In this document: positions 26,279-35,804 of the stretch, in pieces
How positions within the stretch are numbered: position 1 is the stretch's first letter
How the letters are laid out: every line of letters begins with the position of its first letter
DNA from: Pseudomonas sp. Irchel 3E13
Lineage (GTDB): Bacteria > Pseudomonadota > Gammaproteobacteria > Pseudomonadales > Pseudomonadaceae
DNA length: 64,000 nucleotides
Assembly: GCF_900187455.1 (NCBI RefSeq)
Contig: NZ_FYDX01000002.1
Span: forward strand, 1 to 64,000
Direction: 5' to 3'
The notes under the pieces: model-generated
Told to the model about the DNA's origin: nothing
Seen by the model: the letters and a program-made list of their open reading frames with translations, nothing else
Databases searched by the model: none
Made by a program: the position numbers and the translations under genes

Positions 26279-26878
26279 TCACGCCACCGCAGCCAGTTGC
26301 GCCTTGGCCTGGTTCAGGCCCTTCTCGTGGAAGTCGCCGCCCATGTTCAGGCCTTCGGCGTGAATAAAGGTCACATCGTGGATACCGATGAAGGCCAGCA
26401 CCTGGCGCAGGTAAGGTTCCTGATGGTCGCTGGAAGCACCGGCGTGGATGCCGCCGCGGGCGGTCAGGACATAGGCGCGCTTGCCGGTCAGCAGGCCTTG
26501 CGGGCCGGTTTCGGTGTACTTGAAGGTGATCCCGGCGCGCAGCACATGGTCCAGCCAGGCTTTCAGGGTGCTGGGGATGGCAAAGTTGTACATCGGCGCC
26601 GCCAGCACCAGCACGTCGGCGGCCAGTACTTCGTCGGTCAATTCGTTGGAGCGGGCCAGGGCCTGCAGTTCGTCAGCGCTACGCTGGGCTTCGGGCTTCA
26701 TCCAGCCACCGAGCAGGTTGGCATCTAGGTGCGGCACAGGATTCACCGCCAGGTCGCGCAGGGTGATCGTGTCAGACGGGTTGGCGGCTTGCCACTGGCT
26801 GACGAAATCGCGGGTCAGTTGGCGGGACACCGAATCCTGCTGGCGGGCGCTGCTTTCGATGATCAGTACGCGGGACAT
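26279..26878 (-). CDS. azoR: FMN-dependent NADH-azoreductase
   Basis: Flavodoxin-fold quinone/azo reductase using FMN and NADH, probably in quinone detoxification. 199 residues from the ATG at 26878. SRVLIIESSARQQDSVSRQL is the phosphate-binding start, APMYNFAIPSTLKAWLDHVLRAG is the strongly conserved FMN loop, and LTARGGIHAG and GLNMGGDF are also typical. The ribosome site GGAGG (eight bases from ATG) is buried in a perfect 12-bp hairpin (26884-26922). A strong terminator follows. Confidence 0.92.
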   Translation of the reverse strand: MSRVLIIESSARQQDSVSRQLTRDFVSQWQAANPSDTITLRDLAVNPVPHLDANLLGGWMKPEAQRSADELQALARSNELTDEVLAADVLVLAAPMYNFAIPSTLKAWLDHVLRAGITFKYTETGPQGLLTGKRAYVLTARGGIHAGASSDHQEPYLRQVLAFIGIHDVTFIHAEGLNMGGDFHEKGLNQAKAQLAAVA

Positions 26879-26883
26879 GAAGG

Positions 26884-26922
26884 TTGCCTCCATCGGCAAG
26901 GTCGCTAAGTCGATGGAGGCAA
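26884..26922 (-). promoter_or_regulatory. 5'UTR hairpin sequestering the azoR Shine-Dalgarno
   Basis: Perfect inverted repeat TTGCCTCCATCG (26884-26895) / CGATGGAGGCAA (26911-26922) with 15 bases between. In the azoR mRNA the 3' arm of the hairpin contains GGAGG and ends five bases before AUG, so the ribosome site is fully paired. Could instead be a DNA-binding palindrome. See findings. Confidence 0.7.
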
Positions 26923-26986
26923 GATTAATGATTGACCTATCGATAAAAAAGCGTAAAAACTCGGTTAAATCTATCAGTTAATTTGT

Positions 26987-27307
26987 TTATTGCGCTTTGC
27001 AGTCCACCGCGATACGCAGCTTGAGAATCTCGCGGTTGAATTTGACGTTGCTGTCGACGCTCTGTTTCGCCGGCACCTGCACCCGCCGTACACGCGGCGC
27101 TTCGGGGCCGTTGCGGAAGGTCAGCTTGCACTGCGCGGCGACGTCGCCGTAGTTGTTCAGGGTGATCGACCCCATGTCGTAAGCGGTGTCATAGGTGGTG
27201 GTATCGATCTTGATGCCGCTTTCCAGGTGCTTTTCCACATCAATGGGATAGGCCCCCAGCGCCGTGAGCGGAAGCAAGGCCAGCAAGGCAAGACAACTTT
27301 TCTTCAT
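26987..27307 (-). CDS. Small periplasmic protein of unknown function
   Basis: 106 residues from ATG 27307 (GGAGAGCGCCGT just upstream). Signal peptide of about 18 residues (KKSCLALLALLPLTALG) then a beta-rich domain: DTAYDMGSITLNNYGDVAAQCKLTF and RVRRVQVPAKQSVDSNVKFN, with two cysteines likely bonded. The pattern suggests an immunoglobulin-like fold. A family of such proteins is common in Pseudomonas; role unknown. Divergent from the LysR gene at 27357 (49-bp gap). Confidence 0.8.
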   Translation of the reverse strand: MKKSCLALLALLPLTALGAYPIDVEKHLESGIKIDTTTYDTAYDMGSITLNNYGDVAAQCKLTFRNGPEAPRVRRVQVPAKQSVDSNVKFNREILKLRIAVDCKAQ

Positions 27308-27356
27308 ACGGCGCTCTCCACGCAAAGAGCGCAGCTTAGGACAACAGGAGCCGAAG

Positions 27357-28280
27357 ATGAAAGCGCCGCGCGTTACCCTGGATCAGTGGCGGACCCTGCA
27401 AGCCGTGGTCGATCACGGCGGCTTCGCCCAGGCCGCCGAAGCCCTGCACCGCTCGCAATCCTCGGTCAGCTACACCGTGGCGCGGATGCAGGACCAACTG
27501 GGGGTGCCGCTGCTGCGGATCGACGGGCGCAAGGCGGTGCTCACCGATGCCGGCGGCGTGTTGCTGCGCCGCTCGCGGCAACTGGTCAAGCAGGCCAGCC
27601 AACTGGAAGACCTCGCCCACCATATGGAGCAGGGCTGGGAAGCCGAGGTCCGCCTGGTGGTGGACGCCGCCTACCCCAACGCTCGTCTGGTCCGCGCCCT
27701 GAGCGCGTTCATGCCGCAAAGCCGCGGCTGTCGGGTGCGTCTGCGCGAAGAAGTGCTGTCCGGCGTCGAGGAGGTGCTGCACGAAGGCATCGCCGACCTG
27801 GCCATCAGCAGTTTCAGCATCGCCGGCTATCTCGGCGCCGAGTTGAGCGCGGTGGAGTTCGTCGCCGTCGCTCACCCCGAGCATCCCCTGCACCGCCTGG
27901 GCCGGGTGCTCAACTTCCAGGACCTGGAAAGCCAGTTGCAGGTGGTGATCCGCGATTCCGGCCGCTCGCAGCCCCGCGATGTCGGCTGGCTCGGCGCCGA
28001 ACAGCGCTGGACCGTCGGCAGCCTGGCCACCGCCGCCACCTTCGTCAGCAGCGGCCTGGGCTTCGCCTGGCTGCCGCGCCACCTGATCGAACGCGAGCTG
28101 CGCGAAGGCGTGCTCAAGCCATTGCCGCTGGATCAGGGTGGCAGCCGCCATCCACTGTTCTACCTTTACTCCAACAAAGACAAGCCCCTGGGCCCGGCCA
28201 CGCAGATCCTCATCGAATTGCTGCGCAACTTCGATACCGCGCCGCTGGACGTGCCCTTCGCCGCTCCCGCCCAAGCCTGA
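27357..28280 (+). CDS. LysR-family transcriptional regulator
   Basis: 307 residues from ATG 27357 with CAGGAG nine bases upstream. HTH at about 8-66 (WRTLQAVVDHGGFAQAAEALHRSQSSVSYTV) and LysR effector domain. Twelve bases separate it from the hydrolase gene downstream, so it may share that transcript. Divergent from the small periplasmic protein gene. Target unknown. Confidence 0.88.
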   Translation: MKAPRVTLDQWRTLQAVVDHGGFAQAAEALHRSQSSVSYTVARMQDQLGVPLLRIDGRKAVLTDAGGVLLRRSRQLVKQASQLEDLAHHMEQGWEAEVRLVVDAAYPNARLVRALSAFMPQSRGCRVRLREEVLSGVEEVLHEGIADLAISSFSIAGYLGAELSAVEFVAVAHPEHPLHRLGRVLNFQDLESQLQVVIRDSGRSQPRDVGWLGAEQRWTVGSLATAATFVSSGLGFAWLPRHLIERELREGVLKPLPLDQGGSRHPLFYLYSNKDKPLGPATQILIELLRNFDTAPLDVPFAAPAQA

Positions 28281-28292
28281 CAGGTAACGCCC

Positions 28293-29108
28293 ATGGCCTA
28301 CTTCGAACATGAAGGTTGCACACTGCACTACGAAGAATATGGCCGGGGCGCCCCCCTGGTTCTGCTGCACGGCCTCGGCTCCAGTTGCCAGGACTGGGAA
28401 TTCCAGGTCCCGGTGCTGGCCGCCGATTACCGCGTGATCCTCCTCGATTTGCGTGGCCACGGCCGTTCCGACAAACCCCGCGAGTCCTACAGCATCGCCG
28501 GTTTCAGCGCCGACCTGATGGCCCTGCTGGAACACCTGCACACCGGCCCGGTGCATCTGGTGGGCCTGTCCATGGGCGGCATGGTCGGTTTCCAGTTCGC
28601 CGTGGACCACCCCGGCTGGCTGCGCAGCCTGACCATCGTCAACAGCGCGCCGGCAGTGAAAGTGCGCAGCCGCGACGATTACTGGCAGTGGGCCAAGCGC
28701 TGGACCCTGGCCCGTGTTCTCAGCCTCAGGACCATCGGCAAGGGCCTCGCCGCGCGGCTGTTCCCCAAACCGGAACAGGCCGAGCTGCGACGCAAGATGA
28801 CCGAGCGCTGGGCGAAAAACGACAAACGCGCCTACCTCGCCAGTTTCGACGCCATCGTCGGCTGGGGCGTGGAGGAACGCCTGGGGCGGATCGACTGTCC
28901 CACCCTGGTCATCAGCGCGGACCACGACTACACCCCGGTGGCGCTCAAGGAGCGTTACGTCGGCCTGATTCCCGGGGCACGACTGGCGGTCATTGCCGAT
29001 TCACGGCACGCTACGCCGCTGGACCAGCCACACCACTTCAACCAGACCCTGCTGCAGTTTCTCGCTGCGGCGCCAACCACCTCTCAAGGATCATTGAGTT
29101 CATGCTGA
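28293..29108 (+). CDS. Alpha/beta-fold hydrolase
   Basis: 271 residues. Oxyanion motif LHGLGSS, nucleophile elbow GLSMGG (Ser about 97), acid in VISADHDY and His in [11 protein letters not shown] near the end, so the catalytic triad is complete. Substrate unknown; similar to small esterase/lactonase hydrolases. Its stop overlaps the start of the PPIase gene (29102-29108), so the two are translationally linked. Confidence 0.85.
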   Translation: MAYFEHEGCTLHYEEYGRGAPLVLLHGLGSSCQDWEFQVPVLAADYRVILLDLRGHGRSDKPRESYSIAGFSADLMALLEHLHTGPVHLVGLSMGGMVGFQFAVDHPGWLRSLTIVNSAPAVKVRSRDDYWQWAKRWTLARVLSLRTIGKGLAARLFPKPEQAELRRKMTERWAKNDKRAYLASFDAIVGWGVEERLGRIDCPTLVISADHDYTPVALKERYVGLIPGARLAVIADSRHATPLDQPHHFNQTLLQFLAAAPTTSQGSLSSC

Positions 29109-29659
29109 AGAAAATCCTCATGACCGCCTGCTCGGTCGCCTTTGCCAGCAGCCTGATGGCAGCGGAAAAAAATCCTCATGTGCTGATGGACACCAGCTTC
29201 GGCCAGGTCGAAATCGAGCTGAATGCGGAAAAGGCGCCGATCAGCACCAAGAACTTCCTGCAGTACGTCGACAGCGGCTTCTACAACAACACCATCTTCC
29301 ACCGCGTGATTCCGGGCTTCATGGTCCAGGGCGGCGGCTTCACCGAGCAGATGGTGCAGAAAGACACCAAGGACCCGATCCGCAACGAAGCCAGCAACGG
29401 CCTGCACAACACCCGCGGCACGCTATCCATGGCCCGCACCTCCAACCCCAACTCGGCGACCAGCCAGTTCTTCATCAACGTTGTCGACAACGCCATGCTC
29501 GATCCCGGCCGCGACGCCGGCTACGCGGTGTTCGGCAAAGTGGTGAAAGGCATGGACGTGGTCGACCTGATCGTCAATTCGCCGACCACCGTCAAAAAAG
29601 GCATGCGTGACGTGCCCGCCGATCCGGTGTTCATCAAATCGGCCAAGCGCATCGATTGA
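29102..29659 (+). CDS. ppiA: Periplasmic cyclophilin-type peptidyl-prolyl isomerase
   Basis: 185 residues: signal peptide (about 20 residues, ending LMA), then a cyclophilin domain with [13 protein letters not shown], the catalytic Arg in this motif, and [18 protein letters not shown]. Speeds proline isomerisation in exported proteins. Starts inside the last codons of the upstream hydrolase gene. Confidence 0.9.
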   Translation: MLKKILMTACSVAFASSLMAAEKNPHVLMDTSFGQVEIELNAEKAPISTKNFLQYVDSGFYNNTIFHRVIPGFMVQGGGFTEQMVQKDTKDPIRNEASNGLHNTRGTLSMARTSNPNSATSQFFINVVDNAMLDPGRDAGYAVFGKVVKGMDVVDLIVNSPTTVKKGMRDVPADPVFIKSAKRID

Positions 29660-29725
29660 TCGCCGTGTCACAGGGATGTGACCCGCGGGCGGTGCGCGAG
29701 CCCTCAAACAGGAGTGACCTTCTAC

Positions 29726-31558
29726 ATGCTGTTCCGTCGTTTCGAGCAGTTGATCGACATCTTCCGCGAGGCGCCCACCGCGGCGCCGCCCACCACGGTC
29801 CTGCCCTTCTATCTGTATTACCTGCGTCAGGTCTGGCCGACGTTCGCGGTACTGATGGTGCTGGGGCTGATCGTGGCGCTGATCGAGGTGGCGCTGTTCA
29901 GCTACCTGAGCCGGATCATCGACCTCGCCCAGGGCACGCCCAACGTCAATCTGTTCAGTGAACACGCGGGCGAACTGACCTGGATGCTAGTGGTGGCGCT
30001 GATCCTCAGGCCGGTATTCGTCGGTCTGCATGACCTGCTGGTGCACCAGGCCATCAGCCCGGGCATGACCAGCATGATCCGCTGGCAAAACCACACCCAT
30101 GTGCTCAAGCAGAGCCTGAATTTCTTTCAGAGCGACTTCGCCGGGCGCATCGCCCAGCGCATCATGCAGACCGGCAACTCGCTGCGCGATTCGCTGGTGC
30201 AGGCCATGGACGCGCTCTGGCATGTATCGATCTACGCCATCAGCTCACTGGTGCTGTTCGCCGAGGCGGACTGGCGGCTGATGATTCCACTGCTGACCTG
30301 GATCGCCTGCTACATCGCCGCGCTGTACTACTTCGTGCCGCGGGTGAAAGAGCGCTCAGTGGTGTCCTCCGACGCCCGCTCCAAGCTGATGGGGCGCATC
30401 GTCGACGGCTACACCAACATCGCCACCCTCAAATTGTTCGCCCACACCGACTTCGAACAGCAGTACGCCCGCGAAGCGATTCGCGAACAGACCGAAAAGA
30501 CCCAACTGGCCAGCCGCGTCATCACCAGCATGGACGTGGTCATCACCAGCCTCAACGGCCTGCTGATCGTCAGCACCACGGGCCTGGCCCTGTGGCTCTG
30601 GACCCAATCGCTGATCACTGCCGGCGCCATCGCCCTGGCCACCGGTCTGGTGATCCGCATCGTCAACATGAGCGGCTGGATCATGTGGGTGGTCAACGGC
30701 ATCTTCGAAAACATCGGCATGGTCCAGGACGGTCTGCAGAGCATCTCCCAGCCGGTGAGCATCACCGACCGGCCCGACGCGCCGGCGCTGAAAGTCGAGC
30801 GCGGCGCGGTGCGTTTCGAGCACGTCGATTTCCATTACGGCAAGGGCAGCCGGATCATCAGCGACCTCGACCTGGACATCCGCCCCGGCGAGAAGATCGG
30901 CCTGATCGGGCCGTCCGGCGCCGGCAAGTCGACCCTGGTCAACCTGCTGCTGCGCCTCTACGACCTCGAAGGCGGGCGCATCCTCATCGATGACCAGGAC
31001 ATCGCCCAGGTCACCCAGTCCAGCCTGCGCGGACAGATCGGCATGATCACCCAGGACACCTCGCTGCTGCACCGCTCGATCCGCGACAACCTGCTGTACG
31101 GCAAGCCCGACGCCACCGATGAAGAACTATGGGCCGCAGTACGCGGGGCGCGGGCCGAGGAGTTCATTCCGAGCCTGACCGATGCCCAGGGCCGCACCGG
31201 CTTCGATGCCCATGTCGGCGAGCGCGGCGTGAAGCTCTCCGGCGGTCAGCGCCAGCGCATCGCCATTGCCCGCGTGCTGCTGAAGAACGCGCCAATCCTG
31301 ATCATGGACGAGGCGACCTCGGCGCTGGACTCGGAAGTCGAGGCGGCGATCCAGGAAAGCCTGGAAACCCTGATGGAGGGCAAGACCGTGATCGCCATCG
31401 CCCACCGCCTCTCGACCATCGCGCGGATGGATCGTCTGGTGGTCCTGGAAAAAGGCCGCATCGCCGAGATGGGCAGCCATGCCGAGTTGCTGGCGCATCA
31501 AGGGCTGTATGCGCGGCTGTGGCATCACCAGACCGGCGGTTTCGTCGGCGTCGATTGA
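29726..31558 (+). CDS. ABC transporter, fused permease-ATPase (exporter type)
   Basis: 610 residues from ATG 29726 (GGAG eleven bases upstream). Six-helix membrane domain about 30-350, then the nucleotide-binding domain: Walker A GPSGAGKST, Q-loop MITQDTSLL, signature KLSGGQRQR, Walker B ILIMDEATSALDSE and switch AHRLST. Belongs to the multidrug/lipid exporter half-transporters (MdlB/YheH-like); works as a homodimer. Substrate unknown. Confidence 0.9.
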   Translation: MLFRRFEQLIDIFREAPTAAPPTTVLPFYLYYLRQVWPTFAVLMVLGLIVALIEVALFSYLSRIIDLAQGTPNVNLFSEHAGELTWMLVVALILRPVFVGLHDLLVHQAISPGMTSMIRWQNHTHVLKQSLNFFQSDFAGRIAQRIMQTGNSLRDSLVQAMDALWHVSIYAISSLVLFAEADWRLMIPLLTWIACYIAALYYFVPRVKERSVVSSDARSKLMGRIVDGYTNIATLKLFAHTDFEQQYAREAIREQTEKTQLASRVITSMDVVITSLNGLLIVSTTGLALWLWTQSLITAGAIALATGLVIRIVNMSGWIMWVVNGIFENIGMVQDGLQSISQPVSITDRPDAPALKVERGAVRFEHVDFHYGKGSRIISDLDLDIRPGEKIGLIGPSGAGKSTLVNLLLRLYDLEGGRILIDDQDIAQVTQSSLRGQIGMITQDTSLLHRSIRDNLLYGKPDATDEELWAAVRGARAEEFIPSLTDAQGRTGFDAHVGERGVKLSGGQRQRIAIARVLLKNAPILIMDEATSALDSEVEAAIQESLETLMEGKTVIAIAHRLSTIARMDRLVVLEKGRIAEMGSHAELLAHQGLYARLWHHQTGGFVGVD

Positions 31559-31570
31559 CGACCGCCGCGT

Positions 31571-32695
31571 TCAGCCCTGTCGGTACGGCAAGGCTGAACG
31601 GGCTTCCTCGGCGTAAGCCAGCACCCCGACACGTTCCTGACGCAGGAAATCATCCACCGCCGTGCGCAGGCCGGGATGCAGCAGGTAATGCCAGGACCGG
31701 GTGATCACCGGCTCGAACCCGCGAATCAGTTTGTGCTCGCCCTGGGCGCCGGCGTCGAAGCGTTGCAGCCCTTCGGCGATGGCGTAGTCCATGCCCTGGT
31801 AGAAACAGGTTTCGAAATGCAACCGGTCGAACTCGGCCAGGCAACCCCAGTAGCGGCCATAGAAGCTGTCGCCCGCGACCAGGCTGAACGCCATCGCCAC
31901 CTCGCGCCCGCCCTGCATCGCCATCACCACCCGAATGGCGTCGGGCATGCGCTCGGCCAGCAGGCTGAAGAAGGCACGGGTCAAATACGGCGCGCGCCGG
32001 CGCACTGCGTAGGTATTGGCGTAGCAGGCGAAGACGAAGTCCCACTGCGCCTCGCTCAACTCGGCACCGCAGTACCAGCGGAACTCGATGCCCTGCCCCG
32101 CCACCTGTTCGCGCTCCTTGCGCATCTGCTTGCGCTTGCGCGAGCTGAGGGCGTCGAGAAAATCCTGGAAATCCCGGTAACCCTGGTTGCGCCAGTGGAA
32201 CTGGCAACCGAGGCGCTCCAGCCAGCCGTCGCGGTGGCGCAAGGCGTCGTCGCTGGCATCCTCGGTGAAATTCACATGCAGGCTGGACAGCCCCTGTTCC
32301 AGCAACGATTCCTCTACCTCATCGAGCAAACCGGACAGCGCCTCTGGCGGCCCAAGCAGGCGCGACCCGCCCACCGGCGAGAACGGCACGGCGCAAAGCA
32401 GCTTCGGGTAATAGCCGATACCGGCCCGCTCGCAGGCATCGGCCCAGCCGTGGTCGAACACGTACTCACCGAAGGAATGGGTTTTGACGTAGGCCGGCAT
32501 GGCTGCGAGAAGCGCGCCGTCGGCGGCGGTGAGGATGCGATGGGACGGCGTCCAGCCGGTGCGCGGGCTGACACTGCCGCTGTCTTCCAGGCTGGTGAGA
32601 AACGCGTGGCGCAGGAACGGCTGGTCACCGGGAACCAGGGCATCCCAGGTGGCGGCGTCGAGATCGGCGAGGTGATTCAGGGTCAGGATCGGCAT
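31571..32695 (-). CDS. GNAT/FemAB-like acyltransferase (DUF482 family)
   Basis: 374 residues. GYRDFQDFLDALSSRKRKQMRKERE and GFEPVITRSWHYL are the signature of the PF04339 FemAB-like group (peptidoglycan biosynthesis/recognition). The two halves each look like GNAT folds. Start ATG 32695 inferred from family; the ribosome site is weak. Acceptor unknown. Confidence 0.85.
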   Translation of the reverse strand: MPILTLNHLADLDAATWDALVPGDQPFLRHAFLTSLEDSGSVSPRTGWTPSHRILTAADGALLAAMPAYVKTHSFGEYVFDHGWADACERAGIGYYPKLLCAVPFSPVGGSRLLGPPEALSGLLDEVEESLLEQGLSSLHVNFTEDASDDALRHRDGWLERLGCQFHWRNQGYRDFQDFLDALSSRKRKQMRKEREQVAGQGIEFRWYCGAELSEAQWDFVFACYANTYAVRRRAPYLTRAFFSLLAERMPDAIRVVMAMQGGREVAMAFSLVAGDSFYGRYWGCLAEFDRLHFETCFYQGMDYAIAEGLQRFDAGAQGEHKLIRGFEPVITRSWHYLLHPGLRTAVDDFLRQERVGVLAYAEEARSALPYRQG

Positions 32696-32770
32696 GGAGT
32701 GGAGTGTGCCGGGTTGGCGGGCAGAAAAGAAGATTCTCTGTTGAGTATCAGGGGCTTGATCGTCGAGCAA

Positions 32771-32795
32771 AAAAAAGCCCCACCGAAGTGGGGCT
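32771..32795 (-). terminator. Rho-independent terminator of the porin gene
   Basis: Stem AGCCCCAC / GTGGGGCT with loop CGAA (32776-32795). On the minus strand it runs into a T-run formed by 32769-32775. It lies about 30 bases after the porin stop codon. Confidence 0.9.
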
Positions 32796-32825
32796 GAAAT
32801 TTAACGGATGAAGGAGCGTTGCTGC

Positions 32826-34139
32826 TTAGAACACGTACTGCGCGCGAACTACGAAGCCGTCACCATCGTCGTCGCCATTGGCGTTCTGGGCGTTGTCGAC
32901 CTTGGCCTTGACGTAGGTGCCGCTCAGCTTGATCGACTCGTTGGCGTACCAGTTCAGACCCAGGTTGTGCACCTTGGCTTCGATGTCGCTGACGTTGGCG
33001 AAGGCGCCGTTGTCGTCATCGACGCTCAGGTGGTCGTAGCGGTAGAACAGTTCCCAGGCACCGATCTGCTTGTTCGAAGGCTTGATGCTGTCGAACTTGC
33101 CGAGTTTGTAGGCACGGGCTTCGCCGGTCAGGGTGTAGGCAACCTGAGCGTAGTAACCGTCAGCCTTGATGTCCTGGTAAGCGGCAGCGTCAGCTTCGAC
33201 CTTACGCTTGATGTATTCGCCCTGTACCGAGAAAGGACCGGTAGCGAAGGCAGCTTCCAGACCCAGTGCGCGGTCGGTGTCGTAGGCACCGGCAGGGGTG
33301 TTGTTGGCGCCGCCGAGGGTCAGGCGGTTGCCGTTGGTGCCGGCATCCTGGCCACCGTCGGTGCTCACGCCACGCATGCCCAGACGGCTGCGGATACGGC
33401 CGTCGAACGAGGTGTCGGACAAGTCGCGCTGGGCCAGGTTGACGCCGAAGTGCAGAACGTTGCCGCTATCGTGCATCGGGGCGAAGACAGCGCGCAGGTT
33501 GAACTGCTTGGTGCTGTCGCCGTCTTTGTCGGCGTTGGTGGCGTCTTTGGCGAATACGCCGAAGGAGCCGTACAGCGAGTCGCCGGCGTTGCCCGACGCC
33601 TGGATGCCCAGGCCGCCGTTGTGGCCGTTGGTCCAGTCAACCAGATCGTACGCGGCGTTACGCTCAGGCGCGGTCACCCACTTGGAACTGGTGGCTTTTT
33701 CCAGGCCGAACTCAGGGTCGAAACGACCGATCTTGATCGAGACCGGCTTGAAGCCGTTGTAGGCCAGCGAGGCTTCGTCGAAGTAACCATCTTCGGAACG
33801 GTTGTCGCCGCCGGAGTTGTGCGAGAAGTCGTAGTTGATCTGGTAAGCCCAGTCGGTGTAGAGCACACCGCCCAGTTCCAGGTAGGCGCGGCGGAAGTAG
33901 CCGGCGTCAGCGGTGTTACCGTTGTTGGTGTAGAAACCGTCGAAGCGGCTGTAGTCCGCCTGGATGCGACCGCCCAGCTTGAAGCTGAATTCCTTGTCAG
34001 TGGTAGCGACTTCGAGGCCGCCTTTGGTCTTGACTACGATATCGGCGCCGTCGGTGGTCACGGTACCCGCGAAAGCCTGGGCGGTAACGGCCATTGCCAA
34101 TGCGCTGGCTGCGAAACCTGCGAAGTGCTTACGGATCAT
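32826..34139 (-). CDS. Phosphate/polyphosphate-selective porin (OprO/OprP family)
   Basis: 437 residues: signal peptide ending AQAFA (residue 24), then a 16-strand-type porin. [16 protein letters not shown] and [25 protein letters not shown] are the OprP/OprO start pattern, and the chain ends with the outer-membrane signal RAQYVF. Expected to take up phosphate or pyrophosphate under phosphate limitation. A Pho-box-like site lies 117-134 bp upstream. In P. aeruginosa oprP/oprO lie close to fabH2, as here. OprO versus OprP cannot be decided from the sequence by eye. Confidence 0.9.
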   Translation of the reverse strand: MIRKHFAGFAASALAMAVTAQAFAGTVTTDGADIVVKTKGGLEVATTDKEFSFKLGGRIQADYSRFDGFYTNNGNTADAGYFRRAYLELGGVLYTDWAYQINYDFSHNSGGDNRSEDGYFDEASLAYNGFKPVSIKIGRFDPEFGLEKATSSKWVTAPERNAAYDLVDWTNGHNGGLGIQASGNAGDSLYGSFGVFAKDATNADKDGDSTKQFNLRAVFAPMHDSGNVLHFGVNLAQRDLSDTSFDGRIRSRLGMRGVSTDGGQDAGTNGNRLTLGGANNTPAGAYDTDRALGLEAAFATGPFSVQGEYIKRKVEADAAAYQDIKADGYYAQVAYTLTGEARAYKLGKFDSIKPSNKQIGAWELFYRYDHLSVDDDNGAFANVSDIEAKVHNLGLNWYANESIKLSGTYVKAKVDNAQNANGDDDGDGFVVRAQYVF

Positions 34140-34255
34140 CGATGAAGCTCCCCTAACGTTTATGGTCTTGATTACGTTGAAAAAACACGCGGCTTAGGCC
34201 ACTTGTGCTGGGGAGGAATCTTGGCGGGGGGTTATTTCAGATCAGTGGCTTTTAT

Positions 34256-34273
34256 ATAAATGTTTTGTGACAG
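34256..34273 (-). promoter_or_regulatory. Pho-box-like PhoB site
   Basis: CTGTCAC (34267-34273) and CATTTAT (34256-34262) spaced by AAAA on the minus strand, the 7-4-7 arrangement of a PhoB half-site pair. First half differs from consensus at one base, second at three. Position upstream of a phosphate-type porin is the main support. Confidence 0.45.
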
Positions 34274-34380
34274 GGGAACTTTTTTACTTCGAATAGGCAT
34301 ATGCAAAAGGCCCGGTTTCCGGGGCTTTGCGAGCCATTAAAGGCACTTTGCCTTCATCGCATGAAGATTACACCAGGATA

Positions 34381-34418
34381 AAAAACGCCCGATCCGGTAA
34401 CCCGGATCGAGCGTTTTT
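34381..34418. terminator. Terminator after fabH2-like gene
   Basis: Inner stem CGATCCGG / CCGGATCG with loop TAAC, outer AAAAACGC / GCGTTTTT. Symmetric, so it works in both directions; it lies 23 bases beyond the fabH2 stop codon on the minus strand. Confidence 0.9.
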
Positions 34419-34440
34419 GGTCTTTCGGCCTCGCGGCGGA

Positions 34441-35562
34441 TCAGCGCTTGCGCAGAATCACGCTGCCGATCGAGTAACCCGCACCGAACGAGCTGAGCAC
34501 GCCCAGCGCACCCTTGGGCAGGTCGTCCTGGTGGGTGTGCAGGGAAATCACCGAGCCGGCCGAGCTGGTGTTGGCGTAGCGGTCGAGGATCACCGGTGCC
34601 TCTTCTTCCAGCGCATCACGGCCCAGGAGTTTCTTCACGATCAGGTGGTTCATGCTCAGGTTGGCCTGGTGCAGCCAGAAGCGCTTGACGTCACTGACGT
34701 TGAGGTTGTTTTCCGAAAGGTGCTGGCCGATCAGCTCGGCGACCATCGGGCAAACCTCGCGGAACACCTTGCGGCCTTCCTGGACGAACAGCTTGTCCGG
34801 CGCACCGACGCCCTCTTCCGCGGCACGGTTGAGGAAGCCGAAGTTGTTGCGGATGTTGTTGGAGAACTGGGTCAGCAGCTTGGTGCTGACGATGTCGAAC
34901 TGGTGCTCGGAGGTCGCCAGGTCGGCGCGCTCCACCAGCACAGCAGTGGCGGCGTCGCCGAAGATGAAGTGGCTGTCGCGGTCACGGAAGTTCAGGTGGC
35001 CGGTGCAGATTTCCGGGCTGATCACCAGCACCGAGCGGGCCTGGCCCAATTGCACGCTGTTGCTCGCGGCCTGGATGCCGAAGGTGGCCGAGGAACAGGC
35101 GACGTTCATGTCGAAGCCAAAGCCCTTGATGCCCAGCGCTTGCTGAATTTCGATGGCGACGGCCGGATAAGGGCGCTGCAGGTTGGAACAGGCAACGATC
35201 ACCGCATCGACATCGGCGGCAGTCCGGCCCGCGCGGGCCAGGGCCTGTTCGGCGGCGGCCACGCCCATCTGGCAGAGGATCGACTGTTCGTCGTTACTGC
35301 GCTCGGGCAAGCGCGGCCTCATGCGTTGCGGGTCGAGGATGCCGTCCTTGTCCATGACGTAACGGCTCTTGATCCCCGAAGCCTTCTCGATGAAGGCGGC
35401 GCTGGACTCGGCCAGGGCCTCGACTTCACCGCGGGCGATGGCTTCGGCGTTGTCGGCGTTGAACTGCGTGACGTAGGCGTTGAAAGAGTCCACCAGCTCT
35501 TCGTTGGAAATGCTGTTGGCCGGGGTGTACAGGCCAGTGCCGCTGATGACGACGTTATGCAC
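34441..35562 (-). CDS. fabH2: Beta-ketoacyl-ACP synthase III, FabH2 type (beta-oxidation shunt)
   Basis: 373 residues; long form of KAS III. Catalytic Cys in [10 protein letters not shown], His in [12 protein letters not shown] and Asn in [10 protein letters not shown]. The family member in P. aeruginosa (PA3286) condenses octanoyl-CoA from beta-oxidation with malonyl-ACP, feeding degradation products into fatty acid synthesis. Start is GTG 35562 ([14 protein letters not shown]) with GAGG eight bases upstream. The nearby fadD1/fadD2 support the role. Lies next to hrpA, as in P. aeruginosa. Confidence 0.88.
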   Translation of the reverse strand: MHNVVISGTGLYTPANSISNEELVDSFNAYVTQFNADNAEAIARGEVEALAESSAAFIEKASGIKSRYVMDKDGILDPQRMRPRLPERSNDEQSILCQMGVAAAEQALARAGRTAADVDAVIVACSNLQRPYPAVAIEIQQALGIKGFGFDMNVACSSATFGIQAASNSVQLGQARSVLVISPEICTGHLNFRDRDSHFIFGDAATAVLVERADLATSEHQFDIVSTKLLTQFSNNIRNNFGFLNRAAEEGVGAPDKLFVQEGRKVFREVCPMVAELIGQHLSENNLNVSDVKRFWLHQANLSMNHLIVKKLLGRDALEEEAPVILDRYANTSSAGSVISLHTHQDDLPKGALGVLSSFGAGYSIGSVILRKR

Positions 35563-35618
35563 GGTCGATCCTCTGTTCGGGGCCATTGCCAGCCGGGCAA
35601 CGGCCTGTTCGGTTCGGC

Positions 35619-35642
35619 GAGCTGGCACCAAGGTGCCAACTC
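35619..35642 (-). other. Hairpin between hrpA and fabH2-like gene
   Basis: GAGYTGGCACC / GGTGCCARCTC with a two-base loop; fully paired as minus-strand RNA with one G.U. It may act as terminator or processing site in the hrpA-fabH2 gap, but no T-run follows. Confidence 0.4.
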
Positions 35643-35804
35643 GTACAGGCAATGACCCCGACGCCAGGGGCATTACGCAGTGTTGGGTTGTCGGCCACCC
35701 CGTCGGAACAGCGCCGGGGCGGCGGGAAATGCCGCCAAGTGTGCCACAACTGCGCCGGGTTGGCCTCTGTCAGACGACAACCCGGAACAGTGTCGGAAGC
35801 GTCG

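Larger units (their letters stand above)
34140..34440 (-). promoter_or_regulatory. 301-bp gene-free region upstream of porin: Pho-box-like site and two hairpins
   Basis: Pho-box-like sequence CTGTCAC-AAAA-CATTTAT at 34256-34273 (minus strand; about 10 of 14 consensus positions). A hairpin GGCCCGG-TTT-CCGGGGC sits at 34303-34330. The fabH2 terminator ends the region. The stretch 34240-34300 is AT-rich. No gene seen. Confidence 0.55.
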
